From contig JACKIE010000002.1 in assembly GCA_020638635.1 (NCBI GenBank), positions 62,001 through 126,000 on the forward strand: 64,000 nucleotides of DNA, given 5' to 3'. This stretch comes from Planctomycetota bacterium. GTDB taxonomy: Bacteria; Planctomycetota; UBA8742; UBA2392. A program made the translations under genes and the position numbers. Numbering within the stretch: the first letter of the stretch is position 1; the number at the start of each line of letters is the position of its first letter. Positions 44,201-53,010 of this stretch are shown here, in pieces. The notes beneath the pieces were generated by a model. The model did no database searches and was not told the DNA's origin. It was given only the letters and a program-made list of their open reading frames with translations.

Positions 44201-47115
44201 GGCTCTTCCCGGCGGTCTTCCAACTGCTTACGCACCTTCCGCATGGCTGACAAGAGCGAGTCACCGTCGGCAGCGCCCGCAGAGGGCCCGGCCTTTTCCC
44301 GTGCCGGCTGTGGCTTCGGCGGCGGCGGATTGATTGCGGGCGGCGTTGCGTAGTGGCTCGAACGGACGGGCACGACCGGCTTGTTTCGTTCCGCCAACTG
44401 CTTGCGCACGCGCTCGAAGGCAGCGCTGGCGGTGAGCGCGCGGTCGGCTTCCTCCTTGCGGCGACGCTGCTCCACCGCGCGCCTGCGCCAGACGCTGGGG
44501 AACCTCCGCGCGCCGATCCCCAGGAACAGCCCCGTTACCGCCGTCCAGAGCAGTCCCGAGAAAGGCCACACCACACGAAAACCGCCCTCGGCGGAAGCGT
44601 CCAGGATTTCGCGCGGGCCGCCGATCAAGCGGCCGCCTGAAGACTCGGCCATCGCACGCAAGCCCGCCTCATCGGCCGGGCGCGCCATCAATTCATCAAG
44701 GGGGACGAAGATCTGGTGTTCACGCGCGGCCGGTCGTTCCTCCCCGCCCTCCGGTCGTTCGCGCACCGTCGCCGCGTAACCGCCTGAGCCGCTGCGTGAG
44801 AACTGCACGCGATAGCTGCCCGACCCGACGGGCAGCACCGCGCCTGGACTGGAACTGCCGTCTGCGTTGGTCAGCTCAGCGATAGGGTTGTCGAGTGCGC
44901 GCGGATTGCCCGCTTCGTCGAAGAAACTGAGCGTGAGCACAGGCCCGATGCGGTTGACGGACCATTCGGACTCGACTCCTTCGATGCGCTCGGGCTCGGG
45001 TAAAAGGTGCTTGATCCAGCGCAGCCAAAGCTCATCGAAGGAATCCCAGGCCAGCCAGCGATCCGCCCAGCGGTCGCGCGCGTCACTCGTGAAGGCTAAT
45101 GACTTGCCCAGCTCGATGTTCCAGGTGGCCAACAGTGGGCGCTCTTTGTCTTCGTCTGCCCACAGCCAGACGTGCGCTTCCGGACGCGCTGTGGCGGCCA
45201 CATAGCCGAGCAACGGCGGCGCGGGCGCCTTCTCGAAATCGACACCCTCCGTCAGCGACCCCGGCAGCCCGTGCCACGGGCGGAACTCTTCTTCGCGGAT
45301 GAAATTGCCCGCGGACAGCGCCGCCTCACGCGAAAACACGGCAGGCAGATCGTTGGCGTCTGTGACCAGGAAGTAGCGACCGCCCCCGAGCTGGGCCAGG
45401 CTGCGCAGGAAGCCTTCGTCTTTGCCGCGGCCGAGGCAGATGGTGCTGAAGGTGATCATCTCTTCTAGGTGGACTTTCTCGACCAGTTCCAGCATGCCCT
45501 CCTGGCGGTCCACGTCGGCGCCGTCGCCGAAGATCACGACGTGTTTTGTTATGGCCTTGGTGGCACGCAGCGCCGCGACTGCCTCCCGGATGGCTACGTC
45601 AACGTCAATGCCGCCGCCGCCGACCTGGTTGCCGCGCGCAAGGTTTACGGCGGCGTCCTTGTCCTTCAGGGGAGCCAGGGGCACCACCCAGTCGCCCTTG
45701 GTATCCACGGCCAACATGCCGAAATAGCTGCTGAGGGGTACCAGCCTGATCGAGCGCGCGCAGCCCTCGTTGGCAAGGTCCATCTTGGTGTAGTTTCCCA
45801 CCTGCGCGCTCATGGAGCCGCTCTTGTCCAAGGCCACTACCAGGGCGGGAATCTGCTTGCGGCCCTTCTCAACCACGTCGCAGGTCACGGGCAGCACCTT
45901 CTCGACGGTGGTCTCGTAGTAGCCGCCGGGTGCGTAGCTGCGTGGGCCGCCGATCATGGCCAGGCCTCCGCCATTGCGCACGAAACGTTCGATCATGGAC
46001 TGCTGTGCGCCGCTAAGGGCTGTGGCCGGCACGTTGGCTAGTACGAGCACCTGGTACTTTGACAGCTCGACAATCTCGGAGGGCAGCAACTCCGGGCCGC
46101 CCGTGGTAACGTGCAGGCCGCCGCGGCGCAAGGCGCGCTCAAGGGCGGGTTCGGCACTGTCCTCTCCGTGCAGCAGCAGAATGCGCGATGCGCCCGGCCC
46201 ACGCACGGAAAGCTTCAGAGAGTCGTTGCGCGTGTACGTGTTCTGCTCGGCGGCGATCGAGACCTCGACAACGTAAGCGGGCAGGCGCTCTGTGGGCCGC
46301 AGCCGCATTCGCACCGGGTTGCGTCCCACCCCGACCCTTAGCCGACCTCGCGCGTCGAGCTTGTCACATTCGATGTTCGCGGCCGGTTCGCCGTTCAGCT
46401 TGACCTGCGGCACCACGAACTGCTCAACAGTGCTGAACACCACCAGGTCGATTGCCAGCACCTGTTCGTCGCTTCCGACGAGGCGCGCGCCGAAATCGGC
46501 CACGGCTGTTTCCGGCAGAGGGTCAGAGTCCACAGCCAACGTGAAAAGCTTCACGCGCGAATCGCGCACTTCGCGTACCACGTCACCGCCGTAGCGCGAG
46601 GTTGAATCGTAACCGTCGCTAAGCAGTATGGCGAACGGCGAGGTCCCCGCCACCGTGTGCTGCGATGCGAGTTCCAGGGCCGGGCCGATGTATGTCTCGT
46701 CGTGTGGCTCCCAGACAGGCAGCTCGTACTCCGGACGCAAATCGTGGGCGGGGATTGGTTTCAGCAGGATCTCGGCGTTTTCGTCGAACAGGATGACGCC
46801 GACGTAGTCGTCGTGGGGCAGCGAGTTTGACAGGTCCTGCAGCACGGTGGAAAGTTTGCGTTCGCCGCCCTTCCCGACCGACAGCGAACGGTCCACCAGC
46901 ACCCAGACCGTACGATGTTCACTGGGGACCTGCCAGAACAGGCCGGCCGCGCAAAGAAGAAGGGCGCAGGCCGCTGCGGCCAGTCCCGCTCCCCCAATGG
47001 CGCGACGCAGACCGGGCAGCGGCGTGCTGGTTCCGCGCAGCACCCATACCACCAGGGCTAAGGCCGGTACGGCAGCCAGCAGCAGCCATGGATGTTCGAA
47101 TAGGAATTCCGGCAA
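44197..47115 (-). CDS. Large membrane protein with two VWA-like domains and a GATase1-like domain
   Basis: 972 residues from a TTG at 47115 that has GAGGAG ten bases upstream; the longer frame overlaps the previous gene. Two N-terminal membrane helices (WLLLAAVPALALVVWVL, AAAACALLLCAAGLFW) precede a VWA domain with VLVDRSLSVG (DxSxS). A class I glutamine-amidotransferase-like fold (~340-430, LLLHGEDSAEPALERALRRGG, GGGLAMIGGPRSYAPGGYY) is next, then a second VWA (VVALDKSGSMSAQVG, VVIFGDGADVD). A C-terminal helix and a cytoplasmic Arg/Lys-rich tail end it. This is the layout of BatA-type/GATase membrane proteins common in planctomycetes. It is coupled to its neighbours. Confidence 0.85.
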   Translation of the reverse strand: MPEFLFEHPWLLLAAVPALALVVWVLRGTSTPLPGLRRAIGGAGLAAAACALLLCAAGLFWQVPSEHRTVWVLVDRSLSVGKGGERKLSTVLQDLSNSLPHDDYVGVILFDENAEILLKPIPAHDLRPEYELPVWEPHDETYIGPALELASQHTVAGTSPFAILLSDGYDSTSRYGGDVVREVRDSRVKLFTLAVDSDPLPETAVADFGARLVGSDEQVLAIDLVVFSTVEQFVVPQVKLNGEPAANIECDKLDARGRLRVGVGRNPVRMRLRPTERLPAYVVEVSIAAEQNTYTRNDSLKLSVRGPGASRILLLHGEDSAEPALERALRRGGLHVTTGGPELLPSEIVELSKYQVLVLANVPATALSGAQQSMIERFVRNGGGLAMIGGPRSYAPGGYYETTVEKVLPVTCDVVEKGRKQIPALVVALDKSGSMSAQVGNYTKMDLANEGCARSIRLVPLSSYFGMLAVDTKGDWVVPLAPLKDKDAAVNLARGNQVGGGGIDVDVAIREAVAALRATKAITKHVVIFGDGADVDRQEGMLELVEKVHLEEMITFSTICLGRGKDEGFLRSLAQLGGGRYFLVTDANDLPAVFSREAALSAGNFIREEEFRPWHGLPGSLTEGVDFEKAPAPPLLGYVAATARPEAHVWLWADEDKERPLLATWNIELGKSLAFTSDARDRWADRWLAWDSFDELWLRWIKHLLPEPERIEGVESEWSVNRIGPVLTLSFFDEAGNPRALDNPIAELTNADGSSSPGAVLPVGSGSYRVQFSRSGSGGYAATVRERPEGGEERPAAREHQIFVPLDELMARPADEAGLRAMAESSGGRLIGGPREILDASAEGGFRVVWPFSGLLWTAVTGLFLGIGARRFPSVWRRRAVEQRRRKEEADRALTASAAFERVRKQLAERNKPVVPVRSSHYATPPAINPPPPKPQPAREKAGPSAGAADGDSLLSAMRKVRKQLEDRREEP

Positions 47116-47122
47116 CCCGCGA

Positions 47123-48349
47123 TCACTCCTCTTTAACAGGAGCGGGCTGGTACGGACGCCGATACTCATCGAGGCGCCTGGCGGCGAGCCGGCAATAGTT
47201 CAGCACTGCCTGGTAGCGGCGCTCTTCTGCAAGGGGCTTGAAATGCGAATCCACTAGCGCCATCACCATTGCGGCGTCTGAGGACTCCATCGATTCTTCA
47301 AGGGCGTGCAGGGCTGCGCCGTCCTCTTTCAGCTGCATCAAGATGCGGGCCCGCAGGTAGTGAGCCTGAGAGACAGTGGAACTGAGGGCGGACCCGGCCT
47401 GCTTCAGTTGCTCGGTGAGGCGCTCCAAGGCTGCTTCGTGTTCACCTAGCGCGACGAGCTGAATGGCCGCCACACGCACGTGCAGGCCGAGTGTCTGGTT
47501 GGGCTGCATCCAGCGCGTACCGGACTCCATGTCGTTGATGATCTTGTCTACCAGCGCGGTTTTCCCTCTGCGGGCGAAGAAGTTGGCAAGCTCGAGCGTG
47601 ACCGGAGAGCGGCTGGCATTGCCCCAGTAGTAGTAGTTATCAGTACTTTCGACATCCGCCAGTTCACCCGCTTCCTTCATCAGGCGTTCGGGATGCCGGC
47701 TGGCGAGCGCGGCCACGGCCAGGCCGCCATACTCCGTGAACGGGCTTTCGGGATTCGGGTTGTAGCCCCAATAGTAGTAGTAACGGTTGCCGTTGATGTC
47801 TTCGCGGATGTCGGGCAGGGAGTCTCGGAGTAAGCTGAACATCAGTTCGTCCACGTCCTGGCTGACCGAATACAGCTCCAGGAAGCGGTCGTCGAAATCG
47901 AGGTGGAACGGGTTGATTGCCTCATCGCGCATGCAGCAGCGATGGACGTGATCTTTCAACAGCCGCTCAATCACTTCTCTGCGCGTGCGCGCGTCAACCT
48001 GGGAAGCAGGCAAAGCCTCCACCGCAGGCAGCGCGTCACGCCCGAAGGTTCGCAGGGCTTCCATGGCCGCTTCGGCGACTCCGTCATCGAGGTCGCCGAT
48101 GTACTTGACGATCAGCCGGATGTCATCCGCGCTGCGTTCAAGGCGGATGCGCTCGAGGGCCGAGATCAGTTGGACAGCGCCACCGCCCGCATCGAGGAGC
48201 CCGCGGTAGTGTTCCAGCAGGCGTGCGTCATCCATTTCGAGCGCGGCCAATTCACGTTCCATCGCGAACGGAGCGTCGAGCGCGGCGAGGTCGTCATCCT
48301 GCGCGTCCAGCAGGGCGGGGAACAGCAGCGTGAAACTAGCGAGAATCAC
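47123..48349 (-). CDS. Exported helical-repeat protein of unknown function
   Basis: About 408 residues from a GTG at 48349, which overlaps the stop of the preceding gene; an adjacent TTG (48352) is an alternative. The signal peptide is VILASFTLLFPALLDAQ. The mature part has HEAT-like repeats at first (DIRLIVKYIGDLDDGVAEAAMEALRTF), then a Tyr-rich stretch (NRYYYYWGYNPNPESPF) that recurs as NYYYWGNASRSP, and TPR-like repeats towards the end (RARILMQLKEDGAALHALEE). No family recognised. It is the second gene in the operon with the VWA protein. Confidence 0.65.
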   Translation of the reverse strand: MILASFTLLFPALLDAQDDDLAALDAPFAMERELAALEMDDARLLEHYRGLLDAGGGAVQLISALERIRLERSADDIRLIVKYIGDLDDGVAEAAMEALRTFGRDALPAVEALPASQVDARTRREVIERLLKDHVHRCCMRDEAINPFHLDFDDRFLELYSVSQDVDELMFSLLRDSLPDIREDINGNRYYYYWGYNPNPESPFTEYGGLAVAALASRHPERLMKEAGELADVESTDNYYYWGNASRSPVTLELANFFARRGKTALVDKIINDMESGTRWMQPNQTLGLHVRVAAIQLVALGEHEAALERLTEQLKQAGSALSSTVSQAHYLRARILMQLKEDGAALHALEESMESSDAAMVMALVDSHFKPLAEERRYQAVLNYCRLAARRLDEYRRPYQPAPVKEE

Positions 48350-49781
48350 CAAGCCGATCCGCAACGGCGGGCGGCGCGTAGTCCATGAACCATGCGCGGA
48401 AGCCTTCCGTGACGCGCACGTTGTGCAGGTCTCCGTCGTCAAGCATCCAGGCATAGTCTTTGTAGCCATGGGTGACCGCTTCTTTCAGGCTCGACAGCGC
48501 CTTTGACACTTTGGACTGCAGGCTCTGGGCGCAGGCTAGATTATAGTAGACCGCAGCCAGGTATGAAGCCAATGAAGAGCGATTCCGGCCTTCGGCTTCC
48601 CGCATCAGTTCCTGGGTGTTGGCAACGGCCATGGCCCACTCCTGCTCCGCGCCCTCCAGGTCGCCCGCGCGCAGAAGCAGGTGGGCGATTTCGTTCTGGG
48701 CGATCAGGTCGGGGCGAGAGCCCGCCCGCATGTTTACGTTCGAGCGCACTTCCTGCACCCGATCAATCTGCGAACGCAGGCGTTCTATGCGTGCCTGCAG
48801 CAGCGTGTCATCACCAAGGCGGGCCAGTGTCAGCTCGATCTCCGTACGGATCACTTCCAAATCCACCATGCTCAGCAATTCGGGCGTGGGGGTCTGCTCC
48901 CGCAGCACGGCGTAGCGAAGCATGAGCAGGGTAGCCAGTTCCGGAGACGGCTCGCTGCCGGCCAGCGCTCGTGCTGCTGCCGCCCTCACGCTCACAAGCA
49001 CCTCCAACGCCGCATGAAAGGCGCTGCGCGGGAAGCGGGCCACCTCAGTGCTGACTCTCTGGTCGAGCACCAGTTTGTTCTGGTATGCCACGGCCGGCCC
49101 GAGCGCACCCGCAGCAGCCTGTAACCTGCGCCACGAGGGCTCGAAAGCCCGCACGGCCGGGGTGTCGCGGTCGATGATCTGGTAGGATGCCGCGTTCAGG
49201 GGTTCGGTGAAGTCGGGGTCTGCGTCCAGGATCTTCAGCAACTCCAGGTCGAGCCGACGGTTGTCCAGCTTTCGAAGCTGGTCGAATTGGCCGAAGTACT
49301 TGCCGGGCATGAGGTGGGCTTCCAGCAGCACCAGGCTGATGTCGCGGCGTATGCGGAAGGAGTAGAACTGCTCCCAGGCGCCAACCTGGTGTTCAGTCAG
49401 GTCCGCGAGTTCCGGCTGTAGTTCCTCAAAGGGCAGAACCAGCAAGTACTCCCGCGCCTCAAGTCGCATACGTTCGTCGTCATGGCCGAGTCCCTCGACC
49501 CCCTGCTGCAGCAGGCCCGCGTCCTCCCGCAGGCGCGCGATCTCGAGCAATCCCAGGCGCTCCTGCAAATCCGCGATCTGGTAGGTGAGGCGCAGGTCGG
49601 CGGAAATGTCTTCTTCAACGGCAACCAGGCGTGCCACAGCCTCGGCGCGATCGTTTGCGAACGGCGAAGACAGTTCGGGCAATTCCCGTTTGACCATGTC
49701 CCGCTGAGCTGAAAGCTGCGCTGCGGCCAGGACTGATAATGTGGCCAGAAGTGTCAGGAAACGGGGAGCCGCGTATGACAT
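48336..49781 (-). CDS. Exported TPR protein with end-of-group-type C-terminus
   Basis: 481 residues. MSYAAPRFLTLLATLSVLAAAQLSAQ is a signal peptide. The bulk is helical. The C-terminal ~75 residues (YNLACAQSLQSKVSKALSSL, AVTHGYKDYAWMLDDGDLHN, FRAWF) match the pattern that closes many bacterial TPR arrays: YNLACxxS ... A...L..A...GY.D...l..D.DL..LR..p.F. It is the first gene of the four-gene operon 49781-43619. Partners and task are unknown, but the operon suggests a periplasmic complex with the VWA/GATase membrane protein. Confidence 0.75.
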   Translation of the reverse strand: MSYAAPRFLTLLATLSVLAAAQLSAQRDMVKRELPELSSPFANDRAEAVARLVAVEEDISADLRLTYQIADLQERLGLLEIARLREDAGLLQQGVEGLGHDDERMRLEAREYLLVLPFEELQPELADLTEHQVGAWEQFYSFRIRRDISLVLLEAHLMPGKYFGQFDQLRKLDNRRLDLELLKILDADPDFTEPLNAASYQIIDRDTPAVRAFEPSWRRLQAAAGALGPAVAYQNKLVLDQRVSTEVARFPRSAFHAALEVLVSVRAAAARALAGSEPSPELATLLMLRYAVLREQTPTPELLSMVDLEVIRTEIELTLARLGDDTLLQARIERLRSQIDRVQEVRSNVNMRAGSRPDLIAQNEIAHLLLRAGDLEGAEQEWAMAVANTQELMREAEGRNRSSLASYLAAVYYNLACAQSLQSKVSKALSSLKEAVTHGYKDYAWMLDDGDLHNVRVTEGFRAWFMDYAPPAVADRLGDSR

Positions 49782-50218
49782 TCTGTAAACTCCGAGCCGG
49801 GTCTGTCAGGACCCGTAAGTCCGCTCCCCGCCCTTATTAACGGCCTTTGCGGGGTGGGAAGTCCAGAGAATTCCCAAAATGAAAGGGTTTCAGCGGTGCT
49901 CGAGTCAGGAACCAGCTTGGAATCGAGGCTTCCAGGGCATCAGTACTTCAGGCATTGGCTGCGGTCAGACTTCACCCTTTATATGTTTCGGAAAAGCCAA
50001 CATGTTAAATTCAAACAATCCAGCATATTTCGTAAATGATGGATTGTTCAGCATTTGTGCACACGTTGCCGACACTTGCGCCAAAGCGCACACACTGACG
50101 ACTTGCCCACACTCCGGCCCGAAGTCCGATCAGTGATTCCGCTGACTATTTTGTTAACCGCCTAAGAAACGAAAGAGGGCCCCGGCCGCTTCCCGGGGCC
50201 CTGGCAATCCAGGCCGGC
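49782..50218. other. Gap between two minus-strand operons
   Basis: 437 bases with no supported gene. 49975-50055 is markedly AT-rich (tttatatgtttcgg, tgttaaattcaaac, cgtaaatgatgg), which is unlike the rest of the window and may be promoter or residual foreign DNA. The end of the gap carries the terminator of the next operon. Confidence 0.4.
50165..50202 (-). terminator. Rho-independent terminator of the secretin-N-like operon
   Basis: AGGGCCCCGG (50176-50185) pairs with CCGGGGCCCT (50193-50202); on the minus strand it is followed by ctttcgtttctt. It lies ~17 bases after the last gene of the paralogue array. Confidence 0.85.
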
Positions 50219-51133
50219 TTACTTCAGCGCGTCGAGCGCTGACTTCACCAGCCCATGGTCGGCCGCACGGGCCCGTACCAGCAGGCGGTTGGCACCGGGC
50301 ACGAGAGATACATGGACGTCGCGGCGTGCGTCGCTGCGAACGGTATACTTGCCTTCGAGTTCCTGCACGGAGACTGTGGGTTCCTCGAACAGCTCTTCGA
50401 TCACCCTGGCGGCGTCGGCGGACTTGACATTGGCGGGCAGGTCGTAGCTGCGCACCTGCATGCCGTCGCTGCCGCTGGCCGCGCTTTCCAGCTTCGTGAT
50501 CAGGTTCTCCAGGTTGCGCACCTGAGCAACCCGGCCTGTGGCGATCAACATGTCATCTTCCATACCGATCTGCACGCCGCTGCGCATGTAATGCTGCAGG
50601 GCGCGGCTGTAACCACGCGGACTGGTCTGCAGGCCTGTACGGACCAGGGTGACCCACTCCGTGTCCGGTAAACCTGCAAGTTCGCCAGCCTCGACCACCC
50701 TGGCGAAGCCGGCCGCGTCATCCAGCCTTACGACGCGCACCTTCGCGCCGCTGTGTCCGACCAGCGTGAGCTGGCCGCCCTCCAGCAATTCGGAGACAAA
50801 GTCGCCCAGCTCGGCGTTCGGCACCAGCATGCCGTCGTCCGGCCCCACGTAGGGGACCGAGTTCTTGGAAGCGTTGGCGGCCGCGCTGTCGTAGCTGACG
50901 CGCTTGCCGGTGGCGGACGAATAGCCGGCGATCAGCTCCTCGATGCGAACGTTGCCGCGGCCGGCGACGCGCCAGGCTTTCTGGCCGTCCTGTTCGACCA
51001 CGTCGAACGGGATCTGCGACTTGCTGCCGCCAAAGGGGAAGCGCGGCAGCGGTTCCGGCTTGGGAGCCTCCTGCGCGGCCGAGAGGGCGAACGCGGCGGC
51101 GACAACGAGCAGTGCGGCGATCAGGCGGGACAT
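50219..51133 (-). CDS. Secretin N-domain-like exported protein, paralogue E
   Basis: 304 residues. Signal peptide MSRLIAALLVVAAAFALSAAQ. An N0/STN-like domain (NVRIEELIAGYSSATGKRVSYD, LGDFVSELLEGGQLTLVG) is followed by EWVTLVRTG...YSRALQHYMRSG...MLIATGRVAQVRNLENLI, an N1-like unit, and a third unit (RSYDLPANVKSADAARVIEELF, ... LLVRARAADHGLVKSALDALK). That is the order of secretin periplasmic domains, but the protein ends where the outer-membrane pore would start. It shares its signal-peptide start (MSRLIAA) with paralogue D nine bases upstream. It is the last gene of the array before the terminator. Confidence 0.7.
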   Translation of the reverse strand: MSRLIAALLVVAAAFALSAAQEAPKPEPLPRFPFGGSKSQIPFDVVEQDGQKAWRVAGRGNVRIEELIAGYSSATGKRVSYDSAAANASKNSVPYVGPDDGMLVPNAELGDFVSELLEGGQLTLVGHSGAKVRVVRLDDAAGFARVVEAGELAGLPDTEWVTLVRTGLQTSPRGYSRALQHYMRSGVQIGMEDDMLIATGRVAQVRNLENLITKLESAASGSDGMQVRSYDLPANVKSADAARVIEELFEEPTVSVQELEGKYTVRSDARRDVHVSLVPGANRLLVRARAADHGLVKSALDALK

Positions 51134-51142
51134 GGTTTCTCC

Positions 51143-51961
51143 TTACTTCATGGCCTTCAGGGCTTCTGCGGCTTCGGCGTGCAACCCGGCGGAACCGCGG
51201 ATGATCACGCGGGCTTCACCGGTTGCGCGGGTAAAGGTGGGCGGATTCATGGCGAACTTGCGCGACTGGCCGAACAATTCACGCAGGGCCTTCACGGCGT
51301 CGTCGGCGTTGACGCCGACGGGCACGTCGTGGGCCTTGATCTCGGTGGCAATGTTGGCGTCGAGTTCCCGGGCGGCCTTGTGCATTTCACGCACTCGGTC
51401 GGCGCGGTCGCAGATCAGCAGTCCGCCGCCCTGTACGGGATTGATCATGCCTCCCTGGCGGGTGGTCAGGTTCTGCAACGCGCCGCGCAGGGCGTTTTCG
51501 TCAGCGTGGGCCGGTGCGTAAACCAGTGTGACCCACTGCCAGCCGGCTGCGGTCTCAAGCGCGTCTTCCTTGATGATCGGCGCCAGGGTGGGCGCTTCCA
51601 CAGCGGGCACCACCTTCACCTGCCCGGCGCCAACATCCATCAGGCACAGCCGGTAGTCGCTGAGCGAATTGGCGACGAAGAAGTCGATCTCGTCGCCTTT
51701 CAACTCGGTGCCTTCGACAGCCAGAAAGCTGACGTTTCCGGCCAGCTTCTTTTCGTCGATGATCAGTGTCAGCTGGCGGCAGCGGCCGTAGAGGCCTAGC
51801 AACTCGGTGACCTGGATGCTGCCGTCCGCGGGCAGGGTCCAGCTCCAGGTGCCGTCGCTGCCGAGCACGGCCTTGATGGAGGATTCTTTGGGGGCGGGTT
51901 GTGCGCCGGTCATTGCGACGGCCAGCAACACGACAAAGCAAGCGGCGATCAGGCGTGACAT
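51143..51961 (-). CDS. Secretin N-domain-like exported protein, paralogue D
   Basis: 272 residues. Signal peptide MSRLIAACFVVLLAVAMTGAQ. N0-like: IQVTELLGLYGRCRQLTLIID, ELKGDEIDFFVANSLSDYRLCL. N1-like: WVTLVYAPAHADENALRGAL, QNLTTRQGGMINPVQGGGLL, ICDRADRVREM. Third unit: ADDAVKALRELFGQS ... AAEALKAMK. The ELKGxEIDxFVANSL segment is nearly identical in paralogue C, showing recent common descent. There is no pore domain. It lies between sucD and paralogue E in one transcription direction with short gaps. STN-type domains bind peptides or peptidoglycan; the task here is unknown. Confidence 0.7.
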   Translation of the reverse strand: MSRLIAACFVVLLAVAMTGAQPAPKESSIKAVLGSDGTWSWTLPADGSIQVTELLGLYGRCRQLTLIIDEKKLAGNVSFLAVEGTELKGDEIDFFVANSLSDYRLCLMDVGAGQVKVVPAVEAPTLAPIIKEDALETAAGWQWVTLVYAPAHADENALRGALQNLTTRQGGMINPVQGGGLLICDRADRVREMHKAARELDANIATEIKAHDVPVGVNADDAVKALRELFGQSRKFAMNPPTFTRATGEARVIIRGSAGLHAEAAEALKAMK

Positions 51962-52035
51962 GGGGTTCTCCTGGCTAAAAGCAGCGGGCGCATTCTTGAA
52001 ACGCGCCCGCTGTTGCCAGGTTGGCCGAATCGCGA

Positions 52036-52968
52036 TTAGCCTACCGCCGCCATGGCGTCCTTGATCGCTTTGCCCAGGTCGGCCGGGCTTTCCGCAACGG
52101 TGATGCCCGCGGCGCGCAGGGCCTTGATCTTGTCCTCAGCCGTGCCCTTGCCGCCGCTGATGATAGCGCCGGCGTGGCCCATGCGCTTCCCCGGGGGCGC
52201 GGTGCGGCCGGCGATGAACGCCGCCACCGGCTTGTGCATGTTTTCCGCGACCCACTGGGCGGCGCGTTCCTCGGCGTTGCCGCCGATTTCGCCGATCATG
52301 ATTACCGCGTCGGTGTTGGGGTCGTTGTTGAAGGCGTACAGGCAGTCGATGAAGTTGGTGCCGTTCACCGGGTCGCCGCCGATTCCCACGCAGGTGCTCT
52401 GGCCCAGGCCCATGTTGGTCACCTGGTGCACCGCCTCGTAGGTGAGCGTCCCGCTGCGGCTGACGATGCCGATGCGGCCGGGGCGGTGGATGTGGCCGGG
52501 CATGATGCCGATCTTGCACTCGCCGGGCGTGATGATGCCGGGGCAGTTGGGGCCGATCAGCCTTGAGCGCGGGTAGCGTTCCTCGAGGATGGCTTTCACG
52601 CGCACCATGTCCATCACCGGGATGCCCTCGGTGATGCAGCAGATCAGCTTCACGCCCGCGTCGGCGGCCTCCAGGATGGCGTCGGCGGCCAGCGCGGGCG
52701 GCACGAAGATCATGCTGGCGTCGGCGCCTACTTCGTGCGCGGCGTCTGCGACCGTGTTGAAAATGGGAACCTTGGCCTCGGAGCCGTCGGGACGCTTGAT
52801 GACCTGGCCCGCGGGGTCCTTGTCGAACACCAGGCCGCCCTTGCCCGGCGTGACGCCGGCGACGAAGTTGGTGCCGTACTCAATGCAGCGCGCGGAATGG
52901 AACGCGCCGTGACGGCCGGTGATACCCTGGCAGATAACCCGCGTTGCTTTGTTCACGAAGATAGACAT
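52036..52968 (-). CDS. sucD: Succinyl-CoA ligase [ADP/GDP-forming] alpha subunit
   Basis: 310 residues. Interconverts succinyl-CoA and succinate with substrate-level phosphorylation in the TCA cycle. CoA-binding signs are VICQGITGRHGAFHS (~12-26), the IGPNCPGIITPGECKIGIMP region and SRSGTLTYEAV. The phospho-histidine is in GKRMGHAGAIISGGKGTAEDK (written here in two parts as GKRMGHAGAII, SGGKGTAEDK). It is complete. Normally it directly follows sucC (beta subunit), which is absent here; instead it sits within the array of secretin-N-like genes, 42 and 74 bases from its neighbours. Confidence 0.97.
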   Translation of the reverse strand: MSIFVNKATRVICQGITGRHGAFHSARCIEYGTNFVAGVTPGKGGLVFDKDPAGQVIKRPDGSEAKVPIFNTVADAAHEVGADASMIFVPPALAADAILEAADAGVKLICCITEGIPVMDMVRVKAILEERYPRSRLIGPNCPGIITPGECKIGIMPGHIHRPGRIGIVSRSGTLTYEAVHQVTNMGLGQSTCVGIGGDPVNGTNFIDCLYAFNNDPNTDAVIMIGEIGGNAEERAAQWVAENMHKPVAAFIAGRTAPPGKRMGHAGAIISGGKGTAEDKIKALRAAGITVAESPADLGKAIKDAMAAVG

Positions 52969-53010
52969 GGCGGCGTTCTAGCCGTATCCAGCATCGGTTG
53001 CAAGGCAGGA

